Shown: one piece after another, positions 1 to 10,166 of the stretch
Position numbering within the stretch: position 1 is the stretch's first letter
Layout of the letters: every line of letters starts with the position of its first letter
Assembly (NCBI RefSeq): GCF_001447195.1
Contig: NZ_LFRI01000109.1
Span: 1 to 42,424, forward strand
Length of the DNA stretch: 42,424 bases
Direction of reading: 5' to 3'
DNA from: Aquabacterium parvum
GTDB lineage: Bacteria > Pseudomonadota > Gammaproteobacteria > Burkholderiales > Burkholderiaceae_C
Program-made: the position numbers and the translations under genes
Notes under the pieces: generated by a model
Database searches by the model: none
The model's input: only the letters and a program-made list of their open reading frames with translations
Told to the model about the DNA's origin: nothing

Positions 1-53
1 CGCCGTAAGCGCACCCCCGTAGAGCGTGACTTGGCGCCAGGCTCTTGTTTTAC

Positions 54-87
54 GATCGCGTCCACCATCTTCATAGTGGACGCGATC
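54..87. repeat. 12-bp perfect inverted repeat
   Basis: The arms GATCGCGTCCAC (54-65) and GTGGACGCGATC (76-87) are exact reverse complements separated by 10 nt. The hairpin lies about 60 bp beyond the end of the leftward methyltransferase gene. It could end that transcript, but neither side has a T-run, so a classical intrinsic terminator is not supported. The rest of bases 1-144 shows no convincing gene. Confidence 0.6.
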
Positions 88-144
88 TTCATGCCGCCAT
101 CTCAACTCGGCAAGAGGGTGGTCGTCGGACTATTACGGTGCGCC

Positions 145-945
145 TCATCGCCGGGGGATGCAGTAGACCCACACCGGGCGCTCGCCCGCCAGGTCCCAGC
201 GCGCCGCCGGCGTCCAGGCCCGCCCCTCGGCGTCGCGCGCCTCGAATTCCAGGCTGACCAGCCAGCTGCCCGGGCGCATCTCGCGTCGGGCCTTGTCCAT
301 GGCGCGCGGCATGGACTCCGGTCGCTGGAAGAGGTAGACGAGGTCGAAGGCCGACCAATCGTCGGCCCACATGTCACCTCGGCGCACGGTGGCCCAGGGG
401 CAACGCCAGGCGCTGACGGCACGCCACAGGGCGCTCCACTCGACGCCTTCGAGGCGGGCCTCGGGCAAGGCGCGGCGCAGCTCGATGAGGCCGTCGCCCA
501 TGCCACAGCCGGCGTCGAGCACGCGCGCGCCTGCCGGCAACCGCACGTGCTTCGGTAGCTCGAGCAAAGCGCCGCGCGGGGTCGGGAAGACGGGCGCGTC
601 ACGCCAGGCGCGGCGCGGGTAGGCCAGCAGCAGCAGGGCCAGGGGCGCGAGCCACCACCAAGCCATGGCCGCCCCACCCTGCCCGCCTGGCGCGCCTGAG
701 CCGCTGGTCAGGCCCAGCGCCAGCACGCTCATCGGAAAGCCCGCCGCCACGAACACGCGCCGCCAGGCGGTGGTGGCCACAAAGGGCAGCAAGGCCGCGC
801 AGGCCCCCAGCGCGGTCGGCAGCACCAGGGCGGCCCACAGCGGGGCGCCAGCGGCCCGCAATGCCCAGGCCAGGGCCCAGGCTGCCAGCCAGGTCAGCAC
901 AGCCGGCACGGGCCAGTTCAGGGCCTTGGCGAGCAGGTGGGTCAC
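145..945 (-). CDS. Membrane-anchored class I SAM-dependent methyltransferase
   Basis: 266-residue protein read leftward from a GTG at 945, only 11 bp after the parB stop, so it is probably co-transcribed with parB. The first ~130 residues hold three or four hydrophobic segments rich in Ala, Leu and Trp. The rest is a Rossmann methyltransferase domain with motif I VLDAGCGMGDG near residue 143, followed by an acidic strand end (LEGVEWS). The family moves a methyl group from S-adenosylmethionine to a substrate. The substrate cannot be told from the sequence, but the membrane segments put the catalytic domain at the cytoplasmic membrane. No link with chromosome partition is visible beyond position. 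Confidence 0.8.
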   Translation of the reverse strand: MTHLLAKALNWPVPAVLTWLAAWALAWALRAAGAPLWAALVLPTALGACAALLPFVATTAWRRVFVAAGFPMSVLALGLTSGSGAPGGQGGAAMAWWWLAPLALLLLAYPRRAWRDAPVFPTPRGALLELPKHVRLPAGARVLDAGCGMGDGLIELRRALPEARLEGVEWSALWRAVSAWRCPWATVRRGDMWADDWSAFDLVYLFQRPESMPRAMDKARREMRPGSWLVSLEFEARDAEGRAWTPAARWDLAGERPVWVYCIPRR

Positions 946-956
946 CCGCCGTCGGC

Positions 957-1871
957 TCAGGCCGCCTCGCCGCCACCGGCCTGGCGCAGCTTGTCGAGCA
1001 GGCCGTTGAGCTCGTCAAGGCTGCCGAACTGGATCGTCAGCTCGCCTTGCTCGCCCCGCAGCGTCTTGCGACGAATGTGAATGCCCACTTGCGCGGTGAG
1101 CAAGTCAGAGAGCTCCTCTTCCAGCCGCAGCAGGTCCCGCGTCTTCTCGCTCTTGACGCGCAGCAGCGGGGACTGGCGGCCCTGACCCTGGGTCTTGGCG
1201 ACGAGCTTTTCGGTCTCGCGCACGTTGAGTTTCTTGGCCACCACCTCGTTGGCGGTGGTGATCTGCACGGCCTTGTCCAGGGGCAGCAGCGCGCGGGCGT
1301 GGCCCATGTCCAGGTCACCGGCCATCAGCATGGACTGCACGGGCTCGGCCAGGTTGAGCAGGCGCAGCAGGTTGCTGGCGGCGCTGCGCGAGCGGCCCAC
1401 CGCCTGGGCGGCCTGCTCGTGCGTGAGGCCGAACTCGGCGGTCAGGCGTTGCAGGCCCTGGGCCTCCTCCAGCGGGTTGAGGTCTTCGCGCTGGATGTTC
1501 TCGATCAGGGCCATGGCCGCGGCGGCCTCGTCGGGCACGTCCTTGACGAGCACGGGCACCTCGGTCAGGCCAGCCAGCTTGGCGGCGCGCGAGCGGCGCT
1601 CACCGGCGATGATCTCGTAGCGGCCACCGCCCACCGGGCGCACCAGGATGGGCTGCATGATGCCCTGGGCCTTGATGCTCTCGGCCAGCTCGTAGAGCGA
1701 GCCCTCGTCCATGCGCGTGCGCGGCTGGTACTTGCCGGGCTGCATGAGGTCGAGCCGCAAGGTCGAGGGTGTGCCGTCGCCCGATGCGCTGCTCGAAGGG
1801 GTGTCGCTGACTTTGGGGCCCAGCAGGGCCTCCAGGCCCATGCCCAGGCCTTTGGATTTCTTGGTCGCCAT
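957..1871 (-). CDS. parB: Chromosome partition protein ParB
   Basis: 304-residue ParB/Spo0J protein. It binds parS, clamps DNA with CTP and recruits SMC and ParA for origin segregation. Visible parts: an N-terminal MATKKSKGLGMGLEALLG segment of the kind that contacts ParA, the ParB/Srx fold with the CTP-binding motif GERRSRAAK (about residues 90-98) and ENIQREDLNPLEEA, a helix-turn-helix (LTHEQAAQAVGRSRSAASNLLRLL), and a C-terminal dimerisation segment. The ATG at 1871 fits the family length. Unusually, the gene is separated from parA by a chemoreceptor gene. Its targets, three parS sites, lie 3.8-5.3 kb away in rsmG and mnmG. Confidence 0.97.
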   Translation of the reverse strand: MATKKSKGLGMGLEALLGPKVSDTPSSSASGDGTPSTLRLDLMQPGKYQPRTRMDEGSLYELAESIKAQGIMQPILVRPVGGGRYEIIAGERRSRAAKLAGLTEVPVLVKDVPDEAAAAMALIENIQREDLNPLEEAQGLQRLTAEFGLTHEQAAQAVGRSRSAASNLLRLLNLAEPVQSMLMAGDLDMGHARALLPLDKAVQITTANEVVAKKLNVRETEKLVAKTQGQGRQSPLLRVKSEKTRDLLRLEEELSDLLTAQVGIHIRRKTLRGEQGELTIQFGSLDELNGLLDKLRQAGGGEAA

Positions 1872-1968
1872 GCCCGTGATTGTCGCCGCAAGCGCTTACC
1901 TTGTGCGCGGCCCGCGCGTCGATCATCAGCGGTGATGGACTCCTCAGCTGGCCGGGCCGGGCCCCAAT

Positions 1969-3894
1969 CTACAGCCGGAACGCTGCCACCGACTCGTTCA
2001 GCTCGCGCGCCTGCGCGGCCAGCGTCTGCGCCGCAGCGGCGCTTTGCTCCACCATGGCCGCATTTTGCTGGGTCATCTGGTCCATCTGCGTCACCGCATC
2101 ACCCGCTTGCGCGACACCGGAGCTCTGTTCGCGCGCTGCGACACTGACCTCGGCGATCAGGGTCGACACGTTCTGGATGGCCGACACCATCTCCTGCATG
2201 CTCGCTGCAGCTTGAGCGCCTTGCTCGCTGCCCGCGTCGATGCGACCGACGCTGTCACCGATCAGCGTGCGGATCTCCTTGGACGCCTGCCCCGAACGCT
2301 GAGCCAGCGCGCGCACCTCGGTGGCCACCACAGCGAAGCCACGCCCCTGCTCGCCGGCTCGGGCGGCTTCGACAGCGGCGTTCAGCGCCAGGATGTTGGT
2401 CTGAAATGCGATGCTGTCAATGGTGCCAATGATGTCGGCAATGCGGCCTGCGCTCTGTTTGATCTCCTGCATGCTGGCCGCCAGCGCCTTCACAGAGTCA
2501 CCGCCACGGGTGGCGATGCTGCTGGCGTTGGCTGCCAGCTCGCTGGCCTGTGTGGCGCTGTCGGCACCCTGGGCAATGGTGGTGCGCAGCTGCTCCATGG
2601 CTGCAGCGGTCTGCTCCAACGTGCTGGCCTGCGACTCGGTGCGGGCCGACAGGTCCTGGTTGCCCGATGCAATCTCGCGACTGGAGTTAGCCACGCGTTC
2701 GGCGTTCTCGCGCACCGAGCTCACCACGCGGGTGAGGGAGGCCTGCATGCGCTGCAGCGACGCCAGCACGCTGTGTTCAGCGACAGCCACCCCATCGCCG
2801 CGCGGCAGCCGCGCCGTGAAGTCGCCCTCAGCCACTTGAGAGACCAGGCGGCTCAAATCGTCAGGCTCGGCGCCCAACGAGCGCCGCACCCAGAGGCCAG
2901 TGGCCACGGCAAAGGCCAGGGCGGCGCCCAGGAACACCACGATCAAGGCCAGCATCAACGCCAGCGTGCTGCGCGTGGAATCCACACGCGCACGCAGGCT
3001 CTGGCTGAGAACATCCAGCGACGGGTCCAGGGCGGCGTACATGCCGTCGATGTTGCGCGTCATTTCATCGAAAAACTCGGTGCTGGGGTGCTGAAGCTGT
3101 TCGGGTTGCACCACATGCTGGCCCACATAGACCACCGTGCGCTGGCCCAGGGCGTCGAGATCCTCCGATGTTTTCTTCAACGCTGCCGCGTTGGCTTCGC
3201 TGGTTTCCGCAGCGCGCTGCAGGTTGTGCCGCACCCGCTGGAAGGCGTCGTGCATCCGGTCGGTCAGGCCGGCGTAACGGGCACGATCGGTAGGCGTCAG
3301 CTCAGCCCCCGTCGACAAGAGGTTGGCGCCCCGCGCCCGCAGTTGCCCGGTGAATTCGATCATCTGGGGCGCTTCCTGCAGGGCGCCGATGACCAAGAAG
3401 TACGTCTCTGGTGACGGGTCGAAGATCAGGCCCCAGTGATCAAGACCTGCGGTCAGGGTGGCGATCATCTGCCCGATGGCGGCGGTGTGCAGAGCAGACG
3501 ACTTTGGCCCGTCAACCTGCTGGGCGTCGACACGGGCCCGCAGCGCCTTCCACGCCGCCACGGCTTCGCCCCAGCGCTGGACCACGGGTCCATCGCCGCC
3601 ACTGGACGCCAGCAACTGGGCGTAGTGGGCAACAGCCGCATCCACCTCGTCCGCCTTGGCGCGACGGGCTTGCTCAGCCTCGGTTTTGCCGCCCAGCCAC
3701 ACGGCACTCAGGCCCTGGTGCTGCTGCGTGACCTTGATCAACCCCAGCAGCGCGCGGCTGGGCGCGATACCCTGATCTTCCTTGGCGGCGATTGCCATGT
3801 CTGCCCACGCTTTGTGCATGTACATGCCGGTAGGCACCAGCACGGCAGCCAAGCACAAGGACAGCAAAATCGCAAATCGCTGAAAAATGGACAT
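1969..3894 (-). CDS. Methyl-accepting chemotaxis protein, lodged between parA and parB
   Basis: 641-residue chemoreceptor with a first membrane helix (about 7-29), a periplasmic domain of ~280 residues, a second helix (about 308-336), a HAMP linker and a long cytoplasmic signalling coiled coil. The hairpin tip is visible at about residues 500-530 ([19 protein letters not shown], then [12 protein letters not shown]), where CheA and CheW dock. The periplasmic part starts with a long helix containing [10 protein letters not shown], reminiscent of NIT (nitrate/nitrite-sensing) or four-helix-bundle sensors; the ligand is unknown. No CheR-binding pentapeptide is seen at the C terminus (AAFRL). An AGAGG-like ribosome site precedes the ATG. 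A sigma-28-like promoter upstream makes it an independent unit, although it sits in the space normally closed between parA and parB. Confidence 0.95.
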   Translation of the reverse strand: MSIFQRFAILLSLCLAAVLVPTGMYMHKAWADMAIAAKEDQGIAPSRALLGLIKVTQQHQGLSAVWLGGKTEAEQARRAKADEVDAAVAHYAQLLASSGGDGPVVQRWGEAVAAWKALRARVDAQQVDGPKSSALHTAAIGQMIATLTAGLDHWGLIFDPSPETYFLVIGALQEAPQMIEFTGQLRARGANLLSTGAELTPTDRARYAGLTDRMHDAFQRVRHNLQRAAETSEANAAALKKTSEDLDALGQRTVVYVGQHVVQPEQLQHPSTEFFDEMTRNIDGMYAALDPSLDVLSQSLRARVDSTRSTLALMLALIVVFLGAALAFAVATGLWVRRSLGAEPDDLSRLVSQVAEGDFTARLPRGDGVAVAEHSVLASLQRMQASLTRVVSSVRENAERVANSSREIASGNQDLSARTESQASTLEQTAAAMEQLRTTIAQGADSATQASELAANASSIATRGGDSVKALAASMQEIKQSAGRIADIIGTIDSIAFQTNILALNAAVEAARAGEQGRGFAVVATEVRALAQRSGQASKEIRTLIGDSVGRIDAGSEQGAQAAASMQEMVSAIQNVSTLIAEVSVAAREQSSGVAQAGDAVTQMDQMTQQNAAMVEQSAAAAQTLAAQARELNESVAAFRL

Positions 3895-3925
3895 GGGACG
3901 CCTCTGCTCAATGACGATGCTGTGT

Positions 3926-3952
3926 TTATCGGAACAGCACAGATCGACTTGA
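3926..3952 (-). promoter_or_regulatory. Sigma-28 (FliA)-type promoter of the chemoreceptor gene
   Basis: Read leftward, TCAAGTCG (3945-3952) is followed by exactly 11 bp and then TCCGATAA (3926-3933). The sigma-28 consensus is TAAAGTTT-N11-GCCGATAA, so the -10 matches 7 of 8 and the -35 matches 5 of 8 at the right spacing. Transcription would start about 25 nt before the ATG at 3894. This would put the receptor in the flagellar/chemotaxis regulon rather than the par operon. Confidence 0.65.
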
Positions 3953-4035
3953 GGCGGCTGACGCCCTCACACTTGATGCGTGCGGACGTGACGGCCAAAG
4001 TGTGTCGCGCCCACGCTTTCGATGGGCAGGCATCG

Positions 4036-4818
4036 CTAAGCGAGCGATGCGTCTGCCTTCACGCGCTGCACCAACTCCTGGGCGAAGGCCACGAAAGCCT
4101 GCGCGCCCTTGGACGAGGGGTCGAACACCACGCCCGGCAGGCCGTAGCTGGGCGCTTCGGCCAGGCGCACGTTGCGCGGGATCACGGTGTCGAACACCTT
4201 GTCGCCGAAGTGCGTCTTGAGCTGATCGCTGACCTGCTGCTGCAACGTGATGCGCGGGTCGAACATGACGCGCAGCAGGCCGATGAGCTGCAGCTCGCGG
4301 TTGAGGTTGGCGTGCACCTGCTTGACTGTGTTGACCAGGTCGGTGAGGCCTTCGAGCGCGAAGTACTCGCACTGCATCGGCACGATGACGCCATGCGCGC
4401 AGGTCAGGCCGTTGAGGGTGAGCAGGCTCAAGGACGGCGGGCAATCGATGAGCACGAAGTCGTAGTCGGCGGAAGCGGCTTCGATGGCCGTCTTGAGGCG
4501 GCGGTCGCGGCGCTCGAGGTTGACGAGCTCGACCTCGGCACCGGCGAGCTCGCGGTTGGCGCCCAGCACGTCGTAGCCCACCTTCTCGCTGCGCACGCGC
4601 GCTTCGGCGATGGTGGCGTCGTCGAGCAGCACGTCGTAGACCGAATGCGCGAGGGTGCGCTTGTCCACGCCCGAACCCATGGTGGCGTTGCCTTGGGGGT
4701 CGAGGTCGACGATGAGCACGCGCTGGCCGACTTTGGCCAGGCCTGCTGCCAGGTTCACCGTGGTGGTCGTTTTGCCCACCCCGCCCTTTTGGTTCGCGAT
4801 GCAGAAGATGTGCGGCAT
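4036..4818 (-). CDS. parA: Chromosome partition ATPase ParA (Soj)
   Basis: 260 residues from the ATG at 4818 (MPHIFCIANQ). An in-frame upstream start exists at 4857 but would add a poorly conserved 13-residue leader. It shows the deviant Walker A motif KGGVGKTTTT at the N terminus, LIVDLDPQGNATMGSG (Walker A'), and the Walker B region VLIDCPPSLSLLTLNGL. ParA dimerises with ATP on the nucleoid, and ParB bound to parS stimulates hydrolysis, pulling the new origin apart. It follows the secreted Lys/Ala-rich gene by 87 bp, and the chemoreceptor gene starts 141 bp after its stop. Confidence 0.97.
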   Translation of the reverse strand: MPHIFCIANQKGGVGKTTTTVNLAAGLAKVGQRVLIVDLDPQGNATMGSGVDKRTLAHSVYDVLLDDATIAEARVRSEKVGYDVLGANRELAGAEVELVNLERRDRRLKTAIEAASADYDFVLIDCPPSLSLLTLNGLTCAHGVIVPMQCEYFALEGLTDLVNTVKQVHANLNRELQLIGLLRVMFDPRITLQQQVSDQLKTHFGDKVFDTVIPRNVRLAEAPSYGLPGVVFDPSSKGAQAFVAFAQELVQRVKADASLA

Positions 4819-4905
4819 GCGCACATTATCACCGCTGGGTCGGCACGCCGATCGCACCCAGGCGCGGGGCTGGCAGTTGCCGCAGACCGCATGCGACCGC
4901 CCGGT

Positions 4906-5658
4906 TCACCCCTTTTTGACGCTCGAACGACCGACTCGCTCGCCGTCCGGCTTGCCCCGCGAGGAAGCACGCCGAGCCAGGGTGGGCTCGCGAGTGCCCT
5001 GACGGGCCTTGCCTCGGGCCTGTTGGGTTTTGGCCGCGCGCACGGTGGCGGTTCCTGCTGACCTGGTGGCAGAGGCCGCGTGCTTGTTGGCCGCCACTCG
5101 ATCGGGTCGCTTCGCGGCCTGACGATCGGCATGAAGCTTCGACATCGCCCGAGGGGCCTGGGCGGTGGGCTTCTTGCCTGCCTGGGCAGACCGCGCCGCG
5201 CCAGCGGTCACTTGCGCCTTTGAACTCGCCTTTGAACTCGCCCTTGAAACTGCCTTCCCACCCACCTTCTTGCTTGCATTGACCGCCAGCTTGACCTCGG
5301 CCTTGCCTTGGGTTCGCCCCCTCTTTGCGGCCAAGGCGGTGGCAGCGCCTGCCTTGCCTTTGACCTGCGTCGGCGCAGGCGGCGCACTGTCGCGACCGCC
5401 AGCAGGCTTGCCTCGGCGAGCTGCCGCATGGCCGCCCTCTCCCTTTGGCTCCTGCAGCGCAGCCTCTCGGCTGCGGGGGCTGGCCTCTTCCTGAAACAGG
5501 GGCATGTCAGGTGTCCAACCCTTGGGTGGCGCCACCTCCACCGCACGGCTGACGGCGCCCGCTTCGGCAACCGTCCCTGCCGCCCACAACGGCGGCGCAA
5601 ACAGGCCCACCATCAGGCAGACAGCCCACCATGCTTGGCGCCAGCGCGTGGCGCTCAT
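4906..5658 (-). CDS. Exported Lys/Ala-rich low-complexity protein
   Basis: About 250 residues if started at the ATG at 5658, which overlaps the rsmG stop by 4 bp (ATGA), implying translational coupling. The N terminus looks like a signal peptide ([20 protein letters not shown], cleavage likely after PLWA). The mature part begins with a short acidic stretch and then becomes a long, strongly basic Ala/Lys/Ser/Arg-rich tail without a recognisable fold, resembling histone-H1-like tails in composition only. I do not recognise the family. A basic tail could bind DNA, but the apparent signal peptide argues for a location outside the cytoplasm. It lies between rsmG and parA in an otherwise conserved block. 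Confidence 0.65.
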   Translation of the reverse strand: MSATRWRQAWWAVCLMVGLFAPPLWAAGTVAEAGAVSRAVEVAPPKGWTPDMPLFQEEASPRSREAALQEPKGEGGHAAARRGKPAGGRDSAPPAPTQVKGKAGAATALAAKRGRTQGKAEVKLAVNASKKVGGKAVSRASSKASSKAQVTAGAARSAQAGKKPTAQAPRAMSKLHADRQAAKRPDRVAANKHAASATRSAGTATVRAAKTQQARGKARQGTREPTLARRASSRGKPDGERVGRSSVKKG

Positions 5659-6482
5659 CCGCGCAACCTCATCCAAACCAGGCAACGCTCGGCATCCAGG
5701 CCGGGCACCTGCAGTGGTTCCACGTGAAACACCTCCACGTCGTCGGGCAGCACAGCCTGCTCTTCGTCCGGTGACTTGCCCTTCATGGCCATCCACACAC
5801 CGCCCGGAGCCAGGCGCTCGCGCGTGAGGGCAACGAAATCGGCCAAGGACGCGAAAGCACGGGACGTGACGATGTCGTGCCGGGAGTTGAGGTCTTCGAC
5901 CCTGGCGTGTTCTGCACGCAGCTTGGGCAGGCGCAACTCGGCCGCCACCTGGCGGATGAAAGCGGCCTTTTTACCGACGGTGTCGACACAGCAAACCTGC
6001 ACATCGGGGCGGGCAATGGCCAGCAGCACGCCGGGCAGGCCACCACCGCTGCCGACATCGAGCAGGCGCACCATGGGCGCAGCCCGAAGCGCCCCACCCT
6101 GCTGCCCGACGACGCCTGCAGCCGCATCACTTGGCGCCTTCGCCAAGTGCTTCGCGAGGTGCGGCAGCACCGTCAGGCAATCGCTGAGGTGGTGGGTGAA
6201 CATGTCCTGCGCGTCGCGCAAGGCCGTCAAGTTGTAGGTCGCGTTCCAGTGCGAGAGCATGCCCATGTAAGCCGCACAGCGCTGCCGCTGGGCGTCGTCC
6301 AGGGTCACCTTCAGGGCATCCAGCACCGGCGCCATCGCCTCCAGCCACTGGGCCTCCGACCAACTCACCACGCGGGAGGCTCCGGGCTTGGGCCCCTGTC
6401 GGGGTTGTGGCCTGGGGCCTTTGGGAGCGCCATTGCCGGTGTAGTTGCTGTGCCCCAGGGGGCGCTTGAAACCTTTGATCAC
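5655..6482 (-). CDS. rsmG: 16S rRNA (guanine-527-N7) methyltransferase RsmG
   Basis: 275 residues. RsmG methylates G527 of 16S rRNA; loss of it in other bacteria gives low-level streptomycin resistance. The SAM site [16 protein letters not shown] and the following [15 protein letters not shown] are clear, as is [13 protein letters not shown]. The protein is longer than the usual ~210 residues: it has a ~40-residue basic, Pro/Gly-rich N-terminal extension and an Ala/Gly-rich insert just before the SAM motif. The ATG at 6482 overlaps the mnmG stop (ATGA), which supports this start and coupling to mnmG. A one-mismatch parS core lies inside the 3' half and encodes VFHVE. Confidence 0.95.
   Translation of the reverse strand: MIKGFKRPLGHSNYTGNGAPKGPRPQPRQGPKPGASRVVSWSEAQWLEAMAPVLDALKVTLDDAQRQRCAAYMGMLSHWNATYNLTALRDAQDMFTHHLSDCLTVLPHLAKHLAKAPSDAAAGVVGQQGGALRAAPMVRLLDVGSGGGLPGVLLAIARPDVQVCCVDTVGKKAAFIRQVAAELRLPKLRAEHARVEDLNSRHDIVTSRAFASLADFVALTRERLAPGGVWMAMKGKSPDEEQAVLPDDVEVFHVEPLQVPGLDAERCLVWMRLRG
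5716..5731. other. parS-like ParB-binding site 1 (inside rsmG)
   Basis: GGTTCCACGTGAAACA matches the 16-bp parS consensus TGTTTCACGTGAAACA except at the first base and one core base (T to C). It lies in coding sequence. It is the weakest of three sites within 1.4 kb upstream of parA, so it may bind ParB with reduced affinity. Confidence 0.75.
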
Positions 6483-8614
6483 GCTGTCTCCCCCGTCGCT
6501 TGTGCCTGCCCCTGCGCCTGACCTTGCTGTGCCGATTGCTCACCCGGCTGGCCGGTGAAGCCCTTGAACCGCCCCTTCTTCAGGTGAATCAGCAACAAGG
6601 AAATGGCCGCCGGCGTGATGCCCGACAGGCGGGAGGCTTGCCCCAGCGTCTCAGGGCGGTGCTTGCTCAGCTTCTGCCGAGCCTCATGGCTGAGGGCGCT
6701 CACGGCCATGTAGTCCAACTCATCAGGCAGGCGCAGGTTCTCGTAGTACGCAGCCCGCTCCACCTCTTCGTTTTGCTTGTCGATGTAGCCCGCGTACTTG
6801 ATGCTGATCTCGACCTGCTCGATCACGGCCTCCGCCAGCTTGGGGCCGAGTTCAGCCGCCAGGGCCGCGCGATCGGTGGTTTCACGTGAAACATCGGCGG
6901 ACGCTGTGGGTGCTTTGCCGGCCTCGGCGCGCAGGCGCGCATGGTTGCCAGCGGCCAATCCCGCCACCTCGGACACCTGGTCGTAGCCGACGCCCGGTCG
7001 ACGCAGCAGGTCGGCCAAGCTGTACTCGCGCTCCAAGGCCTTGCCCACCAAGCGCTCGGCGTCGGCCGCGGGCAAGGTGGCCGGGCGCACCCAGGTGTTG
7101 CGCAGTCGCTCTGTTTCACGTGAAACAGCGTCGCGCTTGCGGTTGAAGGCGTCCCAGCGGACGTCGTCCACCAAGCCGATTTGGCGACCCAGCTCGGTCA
7201 GGCGCATGTCGGCGTTGTCCTCGCGCAGCTGCAGGCGGAATTCGGCCCGGCTGGTGAACATGCGGTAGGGCTCGGTCACGCCTTTGGTGATCAGGTCGTC
7301 GACCAGCACGCCCAGGTAGGCCTGGTCCCGGCGCAGGGTGAAGGCGTCCTTGCCTTGGGCTTGCAGAGCCGCGTTGACCCCAGCGTGCAGGCCCTGGGCT
7401 GCGGCTTCTTCGTAGCCCGTGGTGCCGTTGATCTGGCCGGCGAAGAACAGACCGCCAATGGCCTTGGTCTCGAAGGTGGACTTCAGCTCGCGCGGATCGA
7501 AGTAGTCGTACTCGATCGCGTAGCCGGGGCGCAGGATGTAGGCGCTCTCCAGGCCGGGCATCGAGCGCAGGGCCGCGAGCTGGATGTCGAACGGCAGGGA
7601 GGTGCTGATGCCATTCGGGTAGAACTCGTTCGTCGTCAGGCCCTCGGGTTCCAGGAAGATCTGGTGCGAGTCCTTGTCGGCGAAGCGGTTGATCTTGTCC
7701 TCGATGGAGGGGCAGTAGCGCGGCCCCACCCCTTCGATCACGCCCGTGAACATCGGGCTGCGGTCGAAGCCAGAGCGGATGATGTCGTGCGTCTGCTGGT
7801 TGGTGTGCGTGATCCAGCAAGGCAGCTGGCGCGGGTGCATCTCCGGCGTGCCCAGGAAGCTGAACACGGGCACGTCCGCACCCGTGGGCGCGGAAAGCGG
7901 CGCGCCGGGCGAGCCCCAGCCCCCCACCAGCCCCACCCCATCGCCAGGCTGCTCGCTCAACTTCGAGAAGTCGATGCTGCGGCCGTCGATGCGCGGCGGC
8001 GTGCCGGTCTTCAGGCGCCCCTGCGGCAGCTTGAGCTCCTTCAGGCGAGCCGACAGCGAAATGGCCGGCGGGTCACCGGCACGGCCGGCGCTGTGGTTCT
8101 GCAGTCCGACGTGGATCTTGCCGTCCAGGAAGGTGCCGGCCGTCAGCACCACCGCGCGCGCGCGAAAGCGGATGCCCACCTGCGTGACGGCACCCACCAC
8201 GCGGGCCCCGTCGCCATCGCCCTCGACCATGAGGTCGTCCACCGCCTGCTGGAAGACCCACAGGTTGGGCTGGTTTTCCAGGCGCTTGCGGATGGCGGCC
8301 TTGTACAGGATGCGGTCAGCCTGGGCGCGGGTGGCGCGCACCGCCGGGCCCTTGCTCGAATTGAGGATGCGGAACTGGATGCCGCCTTCGTCGGTGGCCA
8401 GGCCCATGGCACCGCCCAGCGCGTCCACCTCTTTGACCAGGTGGCCCTTGCCGATGCCGCCAATCGACGGGTTGCAGCTCATCTGGCCCAGCGTCTCGAT
8501 GTTGTGGGTCAACAGCAGCGTGGCGCAGCCCATGCGGGCCGCAGCCAGGGCGGCTTCGGTGCCGGCGTGGCCACCGCCGACCACGATGACGTCAAATTCT
8601 TGGGGATACAGCAT
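6479..8614 (-). CDS. mnmG: tRNA uridine 5-carboxymethylaminomethyl modification enzyme MnmG (GidA)
   Basis: 711 residues from the ATG at 8614 ([15 protein letters not shown]); a GTG two codons upstream is less likely. MnmG is the FAD-containing partner of MnmE, also encoded in this window, and modifies the wobble uridine of several tRNAs. Seen: the FAD-binding [17 protein letters not shown], the Cys motif [14 protein letters not shown], the second nucleotide-binding stretch and the C-terminal helical domain. It is longer than the ~630 residues usual in enterobacteria, mainly from low-complexity inserts: a Gly/Pro/Ala-rich one near residue 230, an Ala-rich one encoding a parS site, and a Gln/Ala-rich tail. 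First gene of the mnmG-rsmG-exported protein-parA block. Confidence 0.97.
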   Translation of the reverse strand: MLYPQEFDVIVVGGGHAGTEAALAAARMGCATLLLTHNIETLGQMSCNPSIGGIGKGHLVKEVDALGGAMGLATDEGGIQFRILNSSKGPAVRATRAQADRILYKAAIRKRLENQPNLWVFQQAVDDLMVEGDGDGARVVGAVTQVGIRFRARAVVLTAGTFLDGKIHVGLQNHSAGRAGDPPAISLSARLKELKLPQGRLKTGTPPRIDGRSIDFSKLSEQPGDGVGLVGGWGSPGAPLSAPTGADVPVFSFLGTPEMHPRQLPCWITHTNQQTHDIIRSGFDRSPMFTGVIEGVGPRYCPSIEDKINRFADKDSHQIFLEPEGLTTNEFYPNGISTSLPFDIQLAALRSMPGLESAYILRPGYAIEYDYFDPRELKSTFETKAIGGLFFAGQINGTTGYEEAAAQGLHAGVNAALQAQGKDAFTLRRDQAYLGVLVDDLITKGVTEPYRMFTSRAEFRLQLREDNADMRLTELGRQIGLVDDVRWDAFNRKRDAVSRETERLRNTWVRPATLPAADAERLVGKALEREYSLADLLRRPGVGYDQVSEVAGLAAGNHARLRAEAGKAPTASADVSRETTDRAALAAELGPKLAEAVIEQVEISIKYAGYIDKQNEEVERAAYYENLRLPDELDYMAVSALSHEARQKLSKHRPETLGQASRLSGITPAAISLLLIHLKKGRFKGFTGQPGEQSAQQGQAQGQAQATGETA
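6878..6893. other. parS ParB-binding site 2 (inside mnmG)
   Basis: GGTTTCACGTGAAACA contains the perfect 14-bp core GTTTCACGTGAAAC; only the outermost left base differs from the 16-bp consensus. In the mnmG frame the core encodes VSRET within a low-complexity Ala-rich insert ([14 protein letters not shown]), so the site may have been acquired together with that insert. Confidence 0.92.
7112..7127. other. parS ParB-binding site 3, perfect (inside mnmG)
   Basis: TGTTTCACGTGAAACA is a full 16/16 match to the bacterial parS consensus. It lies 219 bp from site 2 and encodes AVSRETERL in mnmG. It is the likely principal nucleation site for the ParB encoded 5 kb away. Confidence 0.96.
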
Positions 8615-8733
8615 GGGCACTCTGCCTCATTTTTGAGCAACCTTCCATTTTACCCAGGGCTTCCCCTCGGTGGGGGATTCCGTGGCTTCATCGCGGGCAT
8701 CGGCATCCATCACTCGGGCGCACAATCGCGTCC

Positions 8734-9000
8734 ATGGATTGCCGCCCTGCCTGCGCCGCCTGTTGCATCGCCCCCTCCATCAGCAGCCCCCTGCCCGGCC
8801 TGCCCCACGGCAAGCCTGCAGGCGTGCCCTGCCCTCACCTCGACGAGGCGCTGCGCTGCCGCCTCTTTGGCCGACCGGAACGGCCGGCGGTGTGCGGCTC
8901 GCTGCAACCATCGGCCGAGATGTGCGGCGACAGCCGTGAGCAAGCCATGCGATGGCTCGGTCACCTGGAGGAGGCCACGCAGGTTCGCCCCAAGGCCTGA
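8734..9000 (+). CDS. YkgJ-type cysteine-cluster protein
   Basis: Small 88-residue protein read rightward, divergent from mnmG. It carries an N-terminal CxxCxxCC cluster ([17 protein letters not shown]), two further conserved cysteines ([12 protein letters not shown]), then [12 protein letters not shown] and [10 protein letters not shown]. This cysteine pattern is that of the YkgJ/UPF0153 family, thought to bind zinc or an Fe-S centre; the biochemical role is not established. A hairpin 45 bp downstream probably ends its transcript. Confidence 0.88.
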   Translation: MDCRPACAACCIAPSISSPLPGLPHGKPAGVPCPHLDEALRCRLFGRPERPAVCGSLQPSAEMCGDSREQAMRWLGHLEEATQVRPKA

Positions 9001-9045
9001 GGCGCCTCCACAACGCAGCCAAAGAGCGCGGGACAAGGAAAGTGA

Positions 9046-9068
9046 AAGGGCCCCGACGAGGGGCCCTT
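9046..9068. terminator. Bidirectional hairpin between convergent genes
   Basis: AAGGGCCCC (9046-9054) and GGGGCCCTT (9060-9068) pair perfectly over 9 bp around a 5-nt loop. It lies between the stop of the YkgJ-type gene and the stop of the sterol-desaturase gene, which converge. No long T-run follows on either side, so efficiency is uncertain. Confidence 0.6.
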
Positions 9069-9128
9069 GATCGTTGCGGTGCGAACGCCGGGTGCTTGAC
9101 GCGGCAGACATCGGCGCCGCGCCGTCTG

Positions 9129-10166
<1,038 letters not shown>

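Noticed and set aside
861..2147. Long rightward open frame opposite parB
   Set aside because: It is the antisense shadow of parB in high-GC DNA: rich in Arg, Ala, Gly, Leu and Gln, with no domain and no ribosome site.
3436..5061. 541-codon rightward open frame across the receptor and parA
   Set aside because: It runs antisense to parA and the receptor, whose sequences are clearly conserved. Its composition is typical of complement frames.
7181..9070. 629-codon rightward open frame opposite mnmG
   Set aside because: Antisense shadow of mnmG; it also overlaps the real YkgJ-type gene in another frame.
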